A DNA stretch of 64,000 nt from Rugosimonospora acidiphila (GCF_039543385.1 NZ_BAABJQ010000029.1:1-64000), one strand, 5' to 3'. Numbered from the stretch's first letter, positions 17,113-26,340 are shown. The notes: a model not told the origin generated them from the letters alone. Numbers and translations: made by a program.

Positions 17113-17173
17113 GGGTGGGCTCGGGTTCGGGTGGGCTCGGGTTCGGGTGGGCCCGGGTTCGGGTTGGGCTCGG
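17113..17173 (+). repeat. 16-bp G-rich tandem repeat between divergent mtnA and the PHP locus
   Basis: The unit GGGTGGGCTCGGGTTC occurs at 17113, 17129 and (one change) 17145, with a partial fourth copy. It contains regularly spaced GGG runs, compatible with G-quadruplex formation on the + strand. It lies between the mtnA start and the TAGATT box at 17239. Confidence 0.75.
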
Positions 17174-17238
17174 CGCCCGGCCGGCCCGACGCGGGGGCGC
17201 GGCGGGTCGCAACCGGCGCGCCGGCGGCCGGGTCCGCG

Positions 17239-17244
17239 TAGATT
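17239..17244 (+). promoter_or_regulatory. -10-like TAGATT box for the PHP locus
   Basis: TAGATT lies 7 nt before the ATG at 17252. This TANNNT-plus-6/7 geometry recurs before several starts in the window and suggests a leaderless transcript. Confidence 0.45.
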
Positions 17245-17251
17245 CGACGGC

Positions 17252-17389
17252 ATGCGGACGAGGGAGGGCACCATCCGGAAGCCCGGCTCCGGCACCCCCG
17301 CCGGGCCGCTGCCGGCCGGACGGTCGTCGCAGGCCGGGCTTCTCCTGGCCGGGCGGTCGCGGCACGCGCTGGGCCGGCCGCGCCCATGA
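17252..17389 (+). CDS. Possible 45-codon leader ORF overlapping the PHP gene
   Basis: A short frame begins MRTREGTIRKPGSGTPAG and ends HALGRPRP. Its TGA lies inside ATGA at the start of the PHP gene, and its ATG is 7 nt after TAGATT. The layout is that of a leaderless, translationally coupled leader peptide, as the PHP gene itself has no evident ribosome binding site. No homologous family is recognised and the frame could be fortuitous. Confidence 0.35.
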   Translation: MRTREGTIRKPGSGTPAGPLPAGRSSQAGLLLAGRSRHALGRPRP

Positions 17390-18447
17390 GTCCGGCCCGC
17401 GACCCCGTCGCCGACCTGCGCGAGATCGCCTTCCGGCTGGAAAGCGCGGGTGAGGCGACCTACCGGGTACGCGCCTTCCGCTCGGCGGCGGCCGCGATTG
17501 GTCGGCTGTCGGCCGAGGAGATTGACCAGCGGGTGGCCGACGGCAGCCTGACCACCGTGCCGGGCGTCGGCGAGGTGACCGCGCGCTGCGTGGCTGAGTC
17601 GGTGGCCGGCGAGGAGCCGGTGTACCTGCGCCGGCTGGTCGCGACGTCCGCGGTGGACCTCGATGAGGTGGCCGACACCCTGCGCCGGACCCTGCGCGGC
17701 GACTGCCACAGCCATTCCGACTGGTCGGACGGCGGGTCGCCGATCGAGGAGATGGCCCTGGCCGCGGTGCGGCTGGGCCACGAGTACCTGGTCATCACGG
17801 ATCATTCGCCCCGGCTGACCGTCGCCCGGGGGCTCTCCCCGGATCGGCTGCGCGAGCAGCTGGCCATGGTGGCCGGCATCAACGCCGGGTTGCCCGACGG
17901 CTTCCGCCTGCTCACCGGCATCGAGGTGGACATTCTCGAGGACGGATCGCTGGATCAGGAGCCCGAACTGCTGGCACAGCTCGACGTGGTGGTCGGATCC
18001 GTCCACAGTGGACTCCGCGCGGAGAGCGCGGCGATGACCAAGCGGATGGTGACCGCCATCGCCAATCCACACCTGGACATTCTGGGGCACTGCACCGGGC
18101 GGCGCCTCACCGTTCGGGCCGGCGGGGACCGGGCGCACCGCGAGGGCAAGCCACGACCGGAGAGCACGTTCGACGCCGGGGCGGTCTTCGCGGCCTGCGC
18201 GGAGCACGGCAAGGCGGTTGAGATCAACTGCCGGCCGGACCGGCTGGACCCGCCCAAGCGGCTGCTGCGCCTGGCCGTCGAGGCCGGCTGCCAGTTCGCC
18301 ATCGACACCGACGCGCACGCCCCGGGGCAGCTCGACTGGCTCGGGTACGGCTGCGAACGGGCCGCACGGTGTGCGGTACCGGTGGCCAGCATCGTCAACA
18401 CCTGGTCCGCCGAGCGGGTCCTGGGCTGGGCCGCCGGCCACGGGTGA
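17386..18447 (+). CDS. PHP-domain phosphoesterase with N-terminal helix-hairpin-helix region
   Basis: A 353-aa protein resembling the C-terminal half of family X DNA polymerases. Residues 1-90 form a helical HhH module (AFRLESAGEATYRVRAFRSAA and TVPGVGEVTARCVAES). Residues 105-345 form the PHP metallo-phosphoesterase with GDCHSHSDWSDG, ITDHSP, GIEVDIL and the late FAIDTDAHAP motif, together a full trinuclear metal site. It could act on DNA 3' ends or on histidinol-phosphate-like substrates; the HhH module favours a DNA role. It overlaps the short leader ORF. Confidence 0.86.
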   Translation: MSPARDPVADLREIAFRLESAGEATYRVRAFRSAAAAIGRLSAEEIDQRVADGSLTTVPGVGEVTARCVAESVAGEEPVYLRRLVATSAVDLDEVADTLRRTLRGDCHSHSDWSDGGSPIEEMALAAVRLGHEYLVITDHSPRLTVARGLSPDRLREQLAMVAGINAGLPDGFRLLTGIEVDILEDGSLDQEPELLAQLDVVVGSVHSGLRAESAAMTKRMVTAIANPHLDILGHCTGRRLTVRAGGDRAHREGKPRPESTFDAGAVFAACAEHGKAVEINCRPDRLDPPKRLLRLAVEAGCQFAIDTDAHAPGQLDWLGYGCERAARCAVPVASIVNTWSAERVLGWAAGHG

Positions 18448-18534
18448 CGGCTCGGGCACCCGCCCGTTCCGCGGACGCCCCTTGCCGACTCCCGCGACCT
18501 CTGCGGAAGGGCCGGCGGCCCGGCGCCGGTCGCG

Positions 18535-18540
18535 TAGATT
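18535..18540 (+). promoter_or_regulatory. -10-like TAGATT box directly before the DUF885 gene
   Basis: TAGATT followed by CGGCGG and then the GTG start. The 6-nt distance implies transcription starting at or next to the start codon. The same GCGTAGATTCG core is present before the PHP locus. Confidence 0.55.
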
Positions 18541-18546
18541 CGGCGG

Positions 18547-20226
18547 GTGGGAACAATTGATGAGCTAGCCAACCGATATGTCGAGGATTGGGTGCCTCTC
18601 GATCCCCTCGGCGCGACTTTCGTCGGCGTTCGTGGCTGTGACGACAAACTGACCGACCTCTCGCCCGACGGCCTCGCCGCGCTCGCGGACCTGGACCGGC
18701 GCACGCTCGCCGAGCTATCTCCCCTACAGCCGGCCGACGAACGGGAACGGGTGGCCAAGGAGGCCATGCGCGAGCGCCTGACCCTGGCCCTGGCCCGGTA
18801 CGACGCGGGCGAAACGGCCAGCGAGATCAGCGTGGTGAGCAGCGGCCTGCACAGCGTCCGCTCGGTCTTCGACCTGATGCCGCTGGCCGGCGAGGAGGCC
18901 GCCACCAACGTGGCCGCCAGGCTCGCGGGCGTGCCCGACGCGCTCGCCGGGTACCGGCGCAGCCTGATCGAGTCGGCGCGCTCGGGCAAGGTCGCCGCCC
19001 GCCAGCAGATCATCGAGGTCGCGAAGCAGTGTGCGACCTGGATCGATCCGAAGGGCGACGACTTCTTCCCGGGGCTGGTGCGCCGCACCGAGCAGGCCGG
19101 CGACCTGCCCGCCGGGCTGCGCGAGGATCTGGAGCGCGGCGGGCAGGCCGCCCGGACCGCGGTGGCCGAGTTCGAGAGCTTCCTGCGGGGCGAACTGGCC
19201 CCGCTCGGCCGGGAGAACCAGGCCGCCGGGCGCGAGCGCTACCAGCTGGCATCCCAGTACTTCCTCGGCGCCCGGATCGATCTCGACGAGACCTACGCCT
19301 GGGGCTTCGCCGAACTGGCCCGGCTCGAATCCGAGATGCGCGTCGTGGCCGACAAGATCACGCCCGGCGGCTCGGTCGACGAGGCGGTCGCGGCGCTCGA
19401 CGCCGACCCGGCCCGCACGATCAAGGGCAAGGAGGCGTTCCGCGACTGGATGCAGGGCCTGGCCGACCAGGCCATCACCGACCTGCACGGCACCCATTTC
19501 GACATCCCCGAGCAGGTGCGGCGGATCGAATGCTGCCTCGCGCCCACCTCGGACGGCGCTATTTACTACACCGGTCCGAGCGAGGACTTCAGCCGGCCGG
19601 GCCGGATGTGGTGGGCGGTGCCGCAGGGCATCAGCGCCTTCTCCACCTGGCGCGAGGTGACCACGGTCTACCACGAGGGCGCGCCGGGCCACCACCTCCA
19701 GGTCGGCCAGTCGGCGGTCCGCGCCGAGCTGCTCAACCGCTGGCAGCGCCTGCTGTCCTGGTGCTCCGGGCACGGCGAGGGCTGGGCGCTGTACGCGGAG
19801 AGCCTGATGGACGAGATCGGGTACCTGCAGGACGCCGGTGACCGGCTCGGCATGCTCGACAGCCAGGCGTTCCGCGCCTCGCGGGTGATCGTGGACATCG
19901 GCATGCACCTCGAACTGGAGATCCCGGCCGACAACCCGTTCGGCTTCCACCCGGGCGAGCGGTGGACGCCCGAGTTGGGCTGGGAGTTCCTGCGGGCGCA
20001 CTGCCGGGTGCCCGAAGAAAACCTGCGCTTCGAACTCAACCGGTACCTCGGCTGGCCGGGTCAGGCCCCGTCGTACAAGGTGGGTGAGCGGTTCTGGTTG
20101 ACCGCGCGGGCCGACGCCAAGGCGCGCAAGGGCAAGGACTTCGACCTCAAGGAGTTCCACCGCGCCGCGCTCAACCTGGGTTCGCTGGGGCTGGACCCGC
20201 TCAAGGACGCGCTCGCCCGGATCTGA
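18547..20226 (+). CDS. DUF885 family protein, putative zinc metallopeptidase
   Basis: A 559-aa protein of the DUF885 family, which is remotely related to gluzincin carboxypeptidases. The zinc-site signature HEGAPGHH starts at residue 376 (H376, E377), preceded by WREVTTVY and followed by GHGEGWALYAESLMDEIG, where the later Glu is the expected third ligand. The rest is helical. There is no signal peptide, so it should be cytoplasmic. The GTG start lies 6 nt after TAGATT. The substrate is not known; a hairpin follows its stop. Confidence 0.88.
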   Translation: MGTIDELANRYVEDWVPLDPLGATFVGVRGCDDKLTDLSPDGLAALADLDRRTLAELSPLQPADERERVAKEAMRERLTLALARYDAGETASEISVVSSGLHSVRSVFDLMPLAGEEAATNVAARLAGVPDALAGYRRSLIESARSGKVAARQQIIEVAKQCATWIDPKGDDFFPGLVRRTEQAGDLPAGLREDLERGGQAARTAVAEFESFLRGELAPLGRENQAAGRERYQLASQYFLGARIDLDETYAWGFAELARLESEMRVVADKITPGGSVDEAVAALDADPARTIKGKEAFRDWMQGLADQAITDLHGTHFDIPEQVRRIECCLAPTSDGAIYYTGPSEDFSRPGRMWWAVPQGISAFSTWREVTTVYHEGAPGHHLQVGQSAVRAELLNRWQRLLSWCSGHGEGWALYAESLMDEIGYLQDAGDRLGMLDSQAFRASRVIVDIGMHLELEIPADNPFGFHPGERWTPELGWEFLRAHCRVPEENLRFELNRYLGWPGQAPSYKVGERFWLTARADAKARKGKDFDLKEFHRAALNLGSLGLDPLKDALARI

Positions 20227-20236
20227 CACCCCGGTA

Positions 20237-20274
20237 ACGCTGACGTCCCCGGCGGCCACCGGGGGCGTCAGCGT
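20237..20274. terminator. Strong hairpin between convergent DUF885 and DUF6114 genes
   Basis: ACGCTGACGTCCCCGG pairs with CCGGGGGCGTCAGCGT with one mismatch across a 6-nt loop. It sits 10 nt after the DUF885 stop and before the stop of the opposite gene, as a shared terminator. Confidence 0.75.
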
Positions 20275-20289
20275 CTGGGGAACCAAGCG

Positions 20290-22299
20290 TCAGGACAGGT
20301 AGGAGATGTCCAACGCCGGCGCGGTCAGCTTGTCGGCGTGCACCAGCACCAGATCGAGCGTCGCATTGGTGAAGAACACCGCCGGCACCGCGATCGGAGG
20401 CAGTGGCGGCGGCGAGTCCGGGGTCCAGTGCACCGGCAACACCCCGAGCAGGTTTCCGTCGATCCTGGTCGTGTAGAACGTCACGTGCCCGGAGACGGTC
20501 AGCTTGGTGCTCTTGTAGGACAGCGTACGAGCGCCGGAGAGCACCGGCACCCGCATCTCGAACGGGGTCGACGAGGAACTGCTCATGGTGAATTCGAGCG
20601 CCCGGACCCTCGGGCCCCCGTCGGCGGTCGGCAGCTCGGTGATGCCCTGATAGGTGACCAGTTCCTCGGTCAGCAAGGCGGTGATCTGCAGCGCGGCGTC
20701 CTTCGCCACGACCGCGTCGAACTCCGGGGAGATCAGGGGCCCCGGGGTTCCGATGGGGCAGTCGGTCTCCGGAGACGTGGTGCCGGCTGAGGACGACGGG
20801 GCAGCGCTCGCACCGCTGCTCGCACCGCTGCCCGCGCCGGGCGTGCCGGTGGTCGACGGCGCCGGATCCGGGGCGGTAGGGGACGGGGCGCCGGGCGTCG
20901 ACGGGCTGCTCACCCGTCCGGTACCGGTGGGCCGGGGCCCCGCCGTCGAACCCATTACCGGCGTAGGCGACGCGGACGGGGCCGACGAGGACCCGGGTGA
21001 CGGGGCGCCGCCGATGCCCAACAGCTTGCCCAGGCCGCCGAGGATGCCACCGAGCAGGCCGGGGTCGTCGTCGGTGGCGCTCGGCGACGGTACGGCGCTG
21101 GGCGGGGCGGCGGGAGCGGACCGCCCGGGGGCCGGGGTGGTCCGGGCCGGAGTCGGCGTTCCGCCGCCGCCGGACGGCTTGCCGGCACCCGTGCTGCCGG
21201 ACGTGGCGCCGCCCGTCCCGGTCTTGCCGCTCGTTGTTGTCTTGCCGCTCGTTGTTGTCTTGCCGCTCGTTGTTGTCTTGCCGCGCGTCGCGGTCCGGCC
21301 GGCCGCCGCGGCCTTGCTCGTCGGACTGTCCGCGTCGGCAGATCCGGTACCGGGGCTGGCGGTGGCGCTCGCCAGCAGCGAGGCGTACACCTCCGCGCAG
21401 GTCGGCGCCGCCGCACCGGCCGGCGACTGGCGCAGCGTGGCCGCACCCACCGCGGCCACGGTCAGCATCACCAGGATCACCGCCAACCCGCGCGGGCCGC
21501 GCCGGGGCGGCGGCCCGGCACCCGGCTCCGGAGGTGGCTCATCGCCGCCGTCGAACTCGGTGCCCGGCCACGGAGCCCCCTGCGGCGCGGCGGCCGGACG
21601 CGGGTACCGCGGCGGGGTGGACGGACGCGAAGCGTCGGGGTCCGGCGCCGGACCGGCCAGTGGCGACACCGTCGAGGTCGGCAGCGTGTCGGCCAGCGGT
21701 CCGCTCGGCCGCCACCACTCGACGTGGCCGGCATCCTCGGCGGCGCCGGATCCGGCCGCCTCGAACTCGACGGTATCGGGCCCGACCGCCTCGAACCGCT
21801 GGGCCTTACCGTCAGCCGCGCCGCCGTCAACCGCCTGGCCATCAACCGTGGTGCCGGGGCCGGGCTCCGGTTGCGCGCTAAAGAAAATGGTGGTCGGCAC
21901 GGGCGGCGTGGGCTCCGGCGCCCACGCCGCGCCCAGCGCGCCGCCGACGATGCCCACCACCATGCCGACCAGGAAGCCGCCCAGGTTCAGGCCGATCAGT
22001 CCGCCCACCGATACGGCCGAGGCGAGCACCCCGTAGAAGATGCGCTGGTTCGGGGTGAACAGCATGAGCAGGCCGCACAGCAGCAGGATCAGCGGGATCA
22101 TCCAGCCGAGGAATTCCTGCTGCGAGAAGGAGATCCTGATGTTGCCCAGCGAGAGGTGGCCGCTGTAGAAGTAGACAACGCCGGCCACGACGGTGAGCAG
22201 CCCACCCCAGAACGGCCGGCTATGGCGCCACCGGTTGAAGCCACGCCAGCCTCGGGCGAACGCGGCGCCCCAGCCGCGCGATGGGTCCGCGGTTGTCAC
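20290..22299 (-). CDS. DUF6114 membrane protein with long Pro/Ser/Thr extension
   Basis: A 669-aa protein. The first 130 residues carry several membrane segments of the DUF6114 kind (WGGLLTVVAGVVYFYSGHLSLG, FLGWMIPLILLLCGLLMLFTPNQRIFYG, GGFLVGMVVGIVGGALGAAW). One more helix near residue 275 is followed by an extracellular low-complexity region with an SGKTTT repeat (three exact 18-bp DNA copies at 21223-21276) and a C-terminal beta-rich domain like that of its neighbour (TLSYKSTKLTVSGHVTFYTTRIDG). GTG start with GGAGGAG upstream. Most family members are much shorter; the extension is unusual. It follows the DUF6230 gene, its usual partner. Confidence 0.82.
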   Translation of the reverse strand: MTTADPSRGWGAAFARGWRGFNRWRHSRPFWGGLLTVVAGVVYFYSGHLSLGNIRISFSQQEFLGWMIPLILLLCGLLMLFTPNQRIFYGVLASAVSVGGLIGLNLGGFLVGMVVGIVGGALGAAWAPEPTPPVPTTIFFSAQPEPGPGTTVDGQAVDGGAADGKAQRFEAVGPDTVEFEAAGSGAAEDAGHVEWWRPSGPLADTLPTSTVSPLAGPAPDPDASRPSTPPRYPRPAAAPQGAPWPGTEFDGGDEPPPEPGAGPPPRRGPRGLAVILVMLTVAAVGAATLRQSPAGAAAPTCAEVYASLLASATASPGTGSADADSPTSKAAAAGRTATRGKTTTSGKTTTSGKTTTSGKTGTGGATSGSTGAGKPSGGGGTPTPARTTPAPGRSAPAAPPSAVPSPSATDDDPGLLGGILGGLGKLLGIGGAPSPGSSSAPSASPTPVMGSTAGPRPTGTGRVSSPSTPGAPSPTAPDPAPSTTGTPGAGSGASSGASAAPSSSAGTTSPETDCPIGTPGPLISPEFDAVVAKDAALQITALLTEELVTYQGITELPTADGGPRVRALEFTMSSSSSTPFEMRVPVLSGARTLSYKSTKLTVSGHVTFYTTRIDGNLLGVLPVHWTPDSPPPLPPIAVPAVFFTNATLDLVLVHADKLTAPALDISYLS

Positions 22300-22331
22300 G
22301 TGCTCCTCCTGCCTCTGGTCAACCCACGGAC

Positions 22332-22360
22332 AGGCCCGCGGAAACCAGTTCCGCGGGCCT
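22332..22360 (-). terminator. Perfect 12-bp hairpin between the DUF6230 and DUF6114 genes
   Basis: Arms AGGCCCGCGGAA and TTCCGCGGGCCT around a 5-nt loop lie 11 nt after the DUF6230 stop. As the next gene is on the same strand, this probably attenuates or partly terminates the transcript, setting more DUF6230 than DUF6114 message. Confidence 0.7.
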
Positions 22361-22371
22361 GATGCCGCCGG

Positions 22372-23028
22372 TTATGAAGGGAAGCACTCTTCCTTGTTCA
22401 GGCTCACGTGCAGGTCGAGCCCGTTGAGGTTGAAGGTGCCGGCGCTGGTGGACCAGGCGATCTGAGTGAGGTGCGTGATCTTCACGGTGTCCGCCTGCTG
22501 GCCGAAGAAGCCCGGCAGGCCCTTGGCCCCTGGCTGGCCCTCGTCCAAGGTGGACGCGTCCTGGCCGATGGTGATGTTGCCGAACGACGCGTCACCGTTG
22601 AGCTGGGTCAGGTCGATCAACAGGTTCTCCGCCGTGGCCGCGGTTCCGTTGCCCCCGGCGTGGATGACCAGGCTGATGCCGGTGCCCGGTACCACCACCG
22701 ACTGGCACAGCTTGGTCAGCGAGGCCTCGTGGATGCCCGAGACCGCGACCGCGTGGTTCTTCGAGTCGGTGGGGTCGGGCAGGCCGTTGGGCAGGATCCT
22801 CCCGCCGGCCTGAGAGACGAAGCCGCCGTACTGCACGAAGCCCGTACCGTCCAACTCGTCCGCGCTTACCTTGAATTCCGAGCCGGAAACGGCGAACGAC
22901 GCCGGAATCGCGCCGTTGGCGATGCCAACGACCAGAAGGCTCGCGGCGGCCACCGCGGGCACCATCACTGCGGCGAACCGCCGCCATCTGGTGCGGCCTT
23001 GCACCAGATTGCCTTGCGCATCCTTCAC
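22372..23028 (-). CDS. DUF6230 family exported protein
   Basis: A 218-aa protein with a short cytoplasmic N-terminus, one signal-anchor helix (MVPAVAAASLLVVGIANGAIPASF) and a beta-rich exterior domain (VSGSEFKVSADELDGTGFVQYGGF through LDLHVSLNKEECF). This matches DUF6230 proteins, which are abundant surface-associated proteins of actinomycetes paired with DUF6114 membrane proteins. GTG at 23028 with GAGGAGG upstream. The function is not established; a cell-surface role is inferred. Confidence 0.85.
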   Translation of the reverse strand: MKDAQGNLVQGRTRWRRFAAVMVPAVAAASLLVVGIANGAIPASFAVSGSEFKVSADELDGTGFVQYGGFVSQAGGRILPNGLPDPTDSKNHAVAVSGIHEASLTKLCQSVVVPGTGISLVIHAGGNGTAATAENLLIDLTQLNGDASFGNITIGQDASTLDEGQPGAKGLPGFFGQQADTVKITHLTQIAWSTSAGTFNLNGLDLHVSLNKEECFPS

Positions 23029-23483
23029 AAGGTCCTCCTCGTGGGCAGGGTCGATCCCGGCGACGTCCGGTGGCCTTTCCGGCGCTTGGCGTCGGGCGAC
23101 AAGATGCGGGGACTGAGGAAATCTCGGGGTACGCGTGGCGTCGACGGCTTCGACGGGTGCGTCCGGTGATGTTCCCGCCATCGCGAAGACGATTTCAAGG
23201 CCACTGCTACCCGCGAGTAACAGCCGCTCCCATCGATGGCCACGGTCTGTCATAACGGCCGAAGCTCGTGCGGTGCGTGCCGCCCGATTCCACCGATTTT
23301 GGACCGGCTCCCGCGCCCGGCGATGGCTACCAGATGTGATGCTCGACACCATCGTCACGTTTTCGTAACGGACTGGCCATCTGCTCTTCGCCCGGGTGCC
23401 GAAGCCACGCCACGGCCGAGAAACCGCGTCCAGCATGGGCAGCGCGCCCTGCACGAGGGACGCGTCCAGCACGGGCAGTGCGC
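23029..23483. other. Non-coding stretch upstream of the DUF6230 gene
   Basis: About 455 bases containing the DUF6230 upstream region and the 3' end region of the LuxR regulator. An imperfect direct repeat (GCGTCCAGCACGGGCAGTGCGC and a close copy about 40 bp before) lies near 23427-23488. No gene is supported. Confidence 0.55.
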
Positions 23484-26198
23484 TCAGTGCGGGGCGGGGG
23501 CCTCGTCTGCGGCCCCGGGGCGCCCGGCCGGCGAGCCCGGGATCGCCGGGTCGCGCGGCGCGGGGACATCGAGTCCGCCCGCGCCCTCCGGCGCCTCCGA
23601 CCGGGCCGGCTGGCGGATCGTGCGCAGGGTCGCCAGCAACTCGCTCCGGCTGGCGCAGCCCAGCCGCTGGCGCATCCGGGCCACGTGATGCTCGACCGTC
23701 TTGGGCGAGATGTACAGCTGGTCGCCGATCTGCCGGTACGTCATGCCGGCGAGTACCAGGTCCGCGACCTGGCGCTCGCGCTCGCTGAGGTTCGTGCCCT
23801 CGATCGCGTCCGGCGCCGGCGCCCGACCGGTGCCTCGCTGGCCGGCCGGCCGCCCCTGCAACAGGCGGGCGCAGTCGAGCAGGGCGACCATGTCCGTGCG
23901 GTCCGAGGTGCGGATCGCGGCCTGACCCGCGAGCCGCGACGCGTCCCAACGCAGCCCGAGGCCGTGCAGCCCGCGGGCCGCGGCGGACACCTGGAGCGGG
24001 TCGACCCGGCCGGCCAGTACCGCCAGCCAGGTCTGCCCGGCGATCGCGACGGCCGCCGCGTACCGGCTGTGTCCCGCACCCGCCGCGAGCGCGGAGGCGT
24101 GCTCCTCCGCCAGCTCGGGCCGGTTGCTGATGATCGCGGCGTGCAGGGCGCTCCAGTGCAGCGGCAGGGACCACAGCGGAGGGTCACCCAGCCGGGCCAG
24201 CAGCGCGCGGGCGTCCTCGAACTGCGCGGCGGTCCCGGCGCGGTCGTCGAGCCGGGCGGCGGCGACCATCAGCTCGCCGAGCGGCAGCAGGGTGAACAGG
24301 TCCACCGGGTGACGCAGCACGGCCTCCCCGGCCGCGGCCCACGCCTGGCGCAGCGCCGGCAGGTCGCTGTCCCGCCGGGCCAGCCCGACGTCGAGTGCGA
24401 GCGCGAAGAGGCTGTCTCGTGGGTGCAGCTTGTCGCGATCGGCGGGCAGGCACCGCCGGGCGGCGGCCGTCTCCCCGCGTACCAGCAGGATCCAGGCCCG
24501 CAGCAGCCGGTGCCGGGCCGCCATCACGGTTCCGCCGAGGCGGGCGCCGACGGCCCGGTCCAGCACCGACCAGGCCGTGGTCAGCTCCGCGCAGTGCAGC
24601 CCGACCAGCGCCGCGAGCGCCGCCGGGCTGTCCGGCAGCAGTACGCCGGGACCGGCCGGCTCGAGCAGATCCGAGGCGCGGACCAGGCTGGAGAGCGCGG
24701 CGGTCGGTGAACCGCCGACCGACTCGTGTACGCCCCGGGCCATCAGCGCCGCCGCCCCGGATAGCAGGGTCGGCGGCGCGTCGGGCGCCTCGACGTCGAA
24801 GTTGCGGGGGAGGCCGGCGAGCTGCCCGGTGCCGATCTGCCCCACGGTCGCGAAGGCCGCCGACGGGCCGCCGCCCGACCACCGGTACAGCTCGGCACTG
24901 CGCGCCAACTGGCCGCGGTGGGCCAGTGCGGCAGCCGCGACCAGGGCGCAGTCCGCCTGTTCCGGGCGGCGCGGCCCGGCGATCACCTCGTCCGCCATGC
25001 GCAGCGCCGTACCCAGGTCTCCGGCCAGAGCCGCGGCGTGCGACCAGCGGGCGGCCAGCGCGCGGACCGGGCGGCCGGCGCTCGCCCCGGCGGCGAACAG
25101 GGCGGCCGACAGGGCCGGCTCGTCCGGCAGCGCCTCCTCGGCGGCGGCCTCGAACACACTGGCCACCCCGGGCCCGGAGACGCCGGTGCCGAGCAGGGAC
25201 CGGGCCAGGCCCAGCACCGGGGCGCCCCGCTCCAGTTGAAGTTCGGCCAGCCGGCGCCGGACGGCCACCCGCCGGTCGACCGGAAACAGCACGGCGATCG
25301 CGCGGCGGACCACCGGGACCAGTACCCCGTCGTGGCGCAGCAGGCCGGTCGCCCGTACCGCCTCGGCCACCTCCGTGACCTCGTCCACCCCGCGCCCGAG
25401 CAGCGCGCCGAGCAGGTCGAGGTGGAGCGCCGCGCCCGCCTCGGCGGCGAGCAGGTAGAGCTGGCGGTCCGCGTCGAGCCGGGCGAAGTCGTGCCGGAAC
25501 CGCAGCAGTACCGGGCCGGGCAGGTCACCGCCCACCAGCCAGGAACCGTCGGCCGAGGAGGCGGCCCACTGCGTGTACCGCGCGACCCCGCCGGTCTGCG
25601 CGCGCAGGGACTCCGCCAGCGCCAACCGGTCCGGACCGCCTCGGCCGACCTCCGGCCGCTCGGCGAGCAACTCGGCGAGCTGCTCGGTGGTCAGCGGCGC
25701 GAGCAGCAGGGCCGGGCGGCGCAGGCGCAGCGTCTCGACCAGCCGGCGGAGCGCTGCGGGCCGTGGCCACGGCCGGTAGGCGACCACGAGCCGCGCCCGC
25801 GGCGACTCGGCGAGCCGGCACAGCCGGACGAGCTGCGCCTCGGGCAACTGGTGCGCGTCGTCGACGACGACCACCGCGCTTCCGGCCACGACCCCCGCGC
25901 CGCCGACCACGACCGCGCCTTCGGCCACGACCGCGTCTTCGACCAGGAACCTCGCGCCGCCGACCGGACCCAGTGCCTCCCCGGCACCGCCCAACGCCTC
26001 GGCGGCGCCGATCACCTCGACGCCGGCCTGCCGGTAGACCTCGACCATCTCGTCGAGCGTTGCCGTCTTGCCGTACCCGCCCGGCGCCTCGATGCCGACA
26101 ACCATCGGGGCGAACGGGTCGGCGGAGATCGTGGCTAGCAGCTCGGCGGTCTGATGATCGGGCACATACCGGCGTTGGGTAGCGATCTGGGTACTCAA
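23484..26198 (-). CDS. Large LuxR-family regulator with N-terminal STAND/MalT-like ATPase
   Basis: A 904-aa signal-transduction ATPase. The N-terminus holds a P-loop (EAPGGYGKTAT, residues about 37-47) and a Walker B-like stretch VVVVDDAHQLPEAQL. A long helical-repeat middle follows, and a C-terminal LuxR HTH (LSERERQVADLVLAGMTYRQIG, YISPKTVEHHVARMRQRLG). The architecture resembles the MalT/LAL class and IniR, the trehalose-responsive STAND regulator of mycobacterial iniBAC. It lies on the same strand as the Hsp70-like gene and next to the ini-like operon. The functional equivalence is an inference from position and architecture. Confidence 0.88.
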   Translation of the reverse strand: MSTQIATQRRYVPDHQTAELLATISADPFAPMVVGIEAPGGYGKTATLDEMVEVYRQAGVEVIGAAEALGGAGEALGPVGGARFLVEDAVVAEGAVVVGGAGVVAGSAVVVVDDAHQLPEAQLVRLCRLAESPRARLVVAYRPWPRPAALRRLVETLRLRRPALLLAPLTTEQLAELLAERPEVGRGGPDRLALAESLRAQTGGVARYTQWAASSADGSWLVGGDLPGPVLLRFRHDFARLDADRQLYLLAAEAGAALHLDLLGALLGRGVDEVTEVAEAVRATGLLRHDGVLVPVVRRAIAVLFPVDRRVAVRRRLAELQLERGAPVLGLARSLLGTGVSGPGVASVFEAAAEEALPDEPALSAALFAAGASAGRPVRALAARWSHAAALAGDLGTALRMADEVIAGPRRPEQADCALVAAAALAHRGQLARSAELYRWSGGGPSAAFATVGQIGTGQLAGLPRNFDVEAPDAPPTLLSGAAALMARGVHESVGGSPTAALSSLVRASDLLEPAGPGVLLPDSPAALAALVGLHCAELTTAWSVLDRAVGARLGGTVMAARHRLLRAWILLVRGETAAARRCLPADRDKLHPRDSLFALALDVGLARRDSDLPALRQAWAAAGEAVLRHPVDLFTLLPLGELMVAAARLDDRAGTAAQFEDARALLARLGDPPLWSLPLHWSALHAAIISNRPELAEEHASALAAGAGHSRYAAAVAIAGQTWLAVLAGRVDPLQVSAAARGLHGLGLRWDASRLAGQAAIRTSDRTDMVALLDCARLLQGRPAGQRGTGRAPAPDAIEGTNLSERERQVADLVLAGMTYRQIGDQLYISPKTVEHHVARMRQRLGCASRSELLATLRTIRQPARSEAPEGAGGLDVPAPRDPAIPGSPAGRPGAADEAPAPH

Positions 26199-26305
26199 CG
26201 ATGTCCTCGCCCTGCGGTCGGCGGCGCGTGGTCACCTCTCTTGTCGGCGGCGGGCCGGCCGGCGTTACAGAAATTTGGGTGGAAACACGGCGATGACCAT
26301 CATTG

Positions 26306-26328
26306 CGTACCGCCCCCGGGGCGGTACG
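26306..26328 (-). terminator. 11-bp inverted repeat after the Hsp70-like gene
   Basis: CGTACCGCCCC and GGGGCGGTACG are perfect complements separated by one base, so the top of the stem would open into a loop. It lies 13 nt past the Hsp70-like stop and 108 nt before the LuxR gene, suggesting partial termination between the two. It could alternatively be a protein-binding palindrome. Confidence 0.5.
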
Positions 26329-26340
26329 GCGAGCGATGAG

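Noticed and set aside
13839..17453. A 1204-codon open frame on the + strand
   Set aside because: It runs antisense to the Pro-rich gene and mtnA and out of frame with tyrA, and reads as Arg/Gly/Pro low complexity without domains. It exists because stops are rare in this GC composition.
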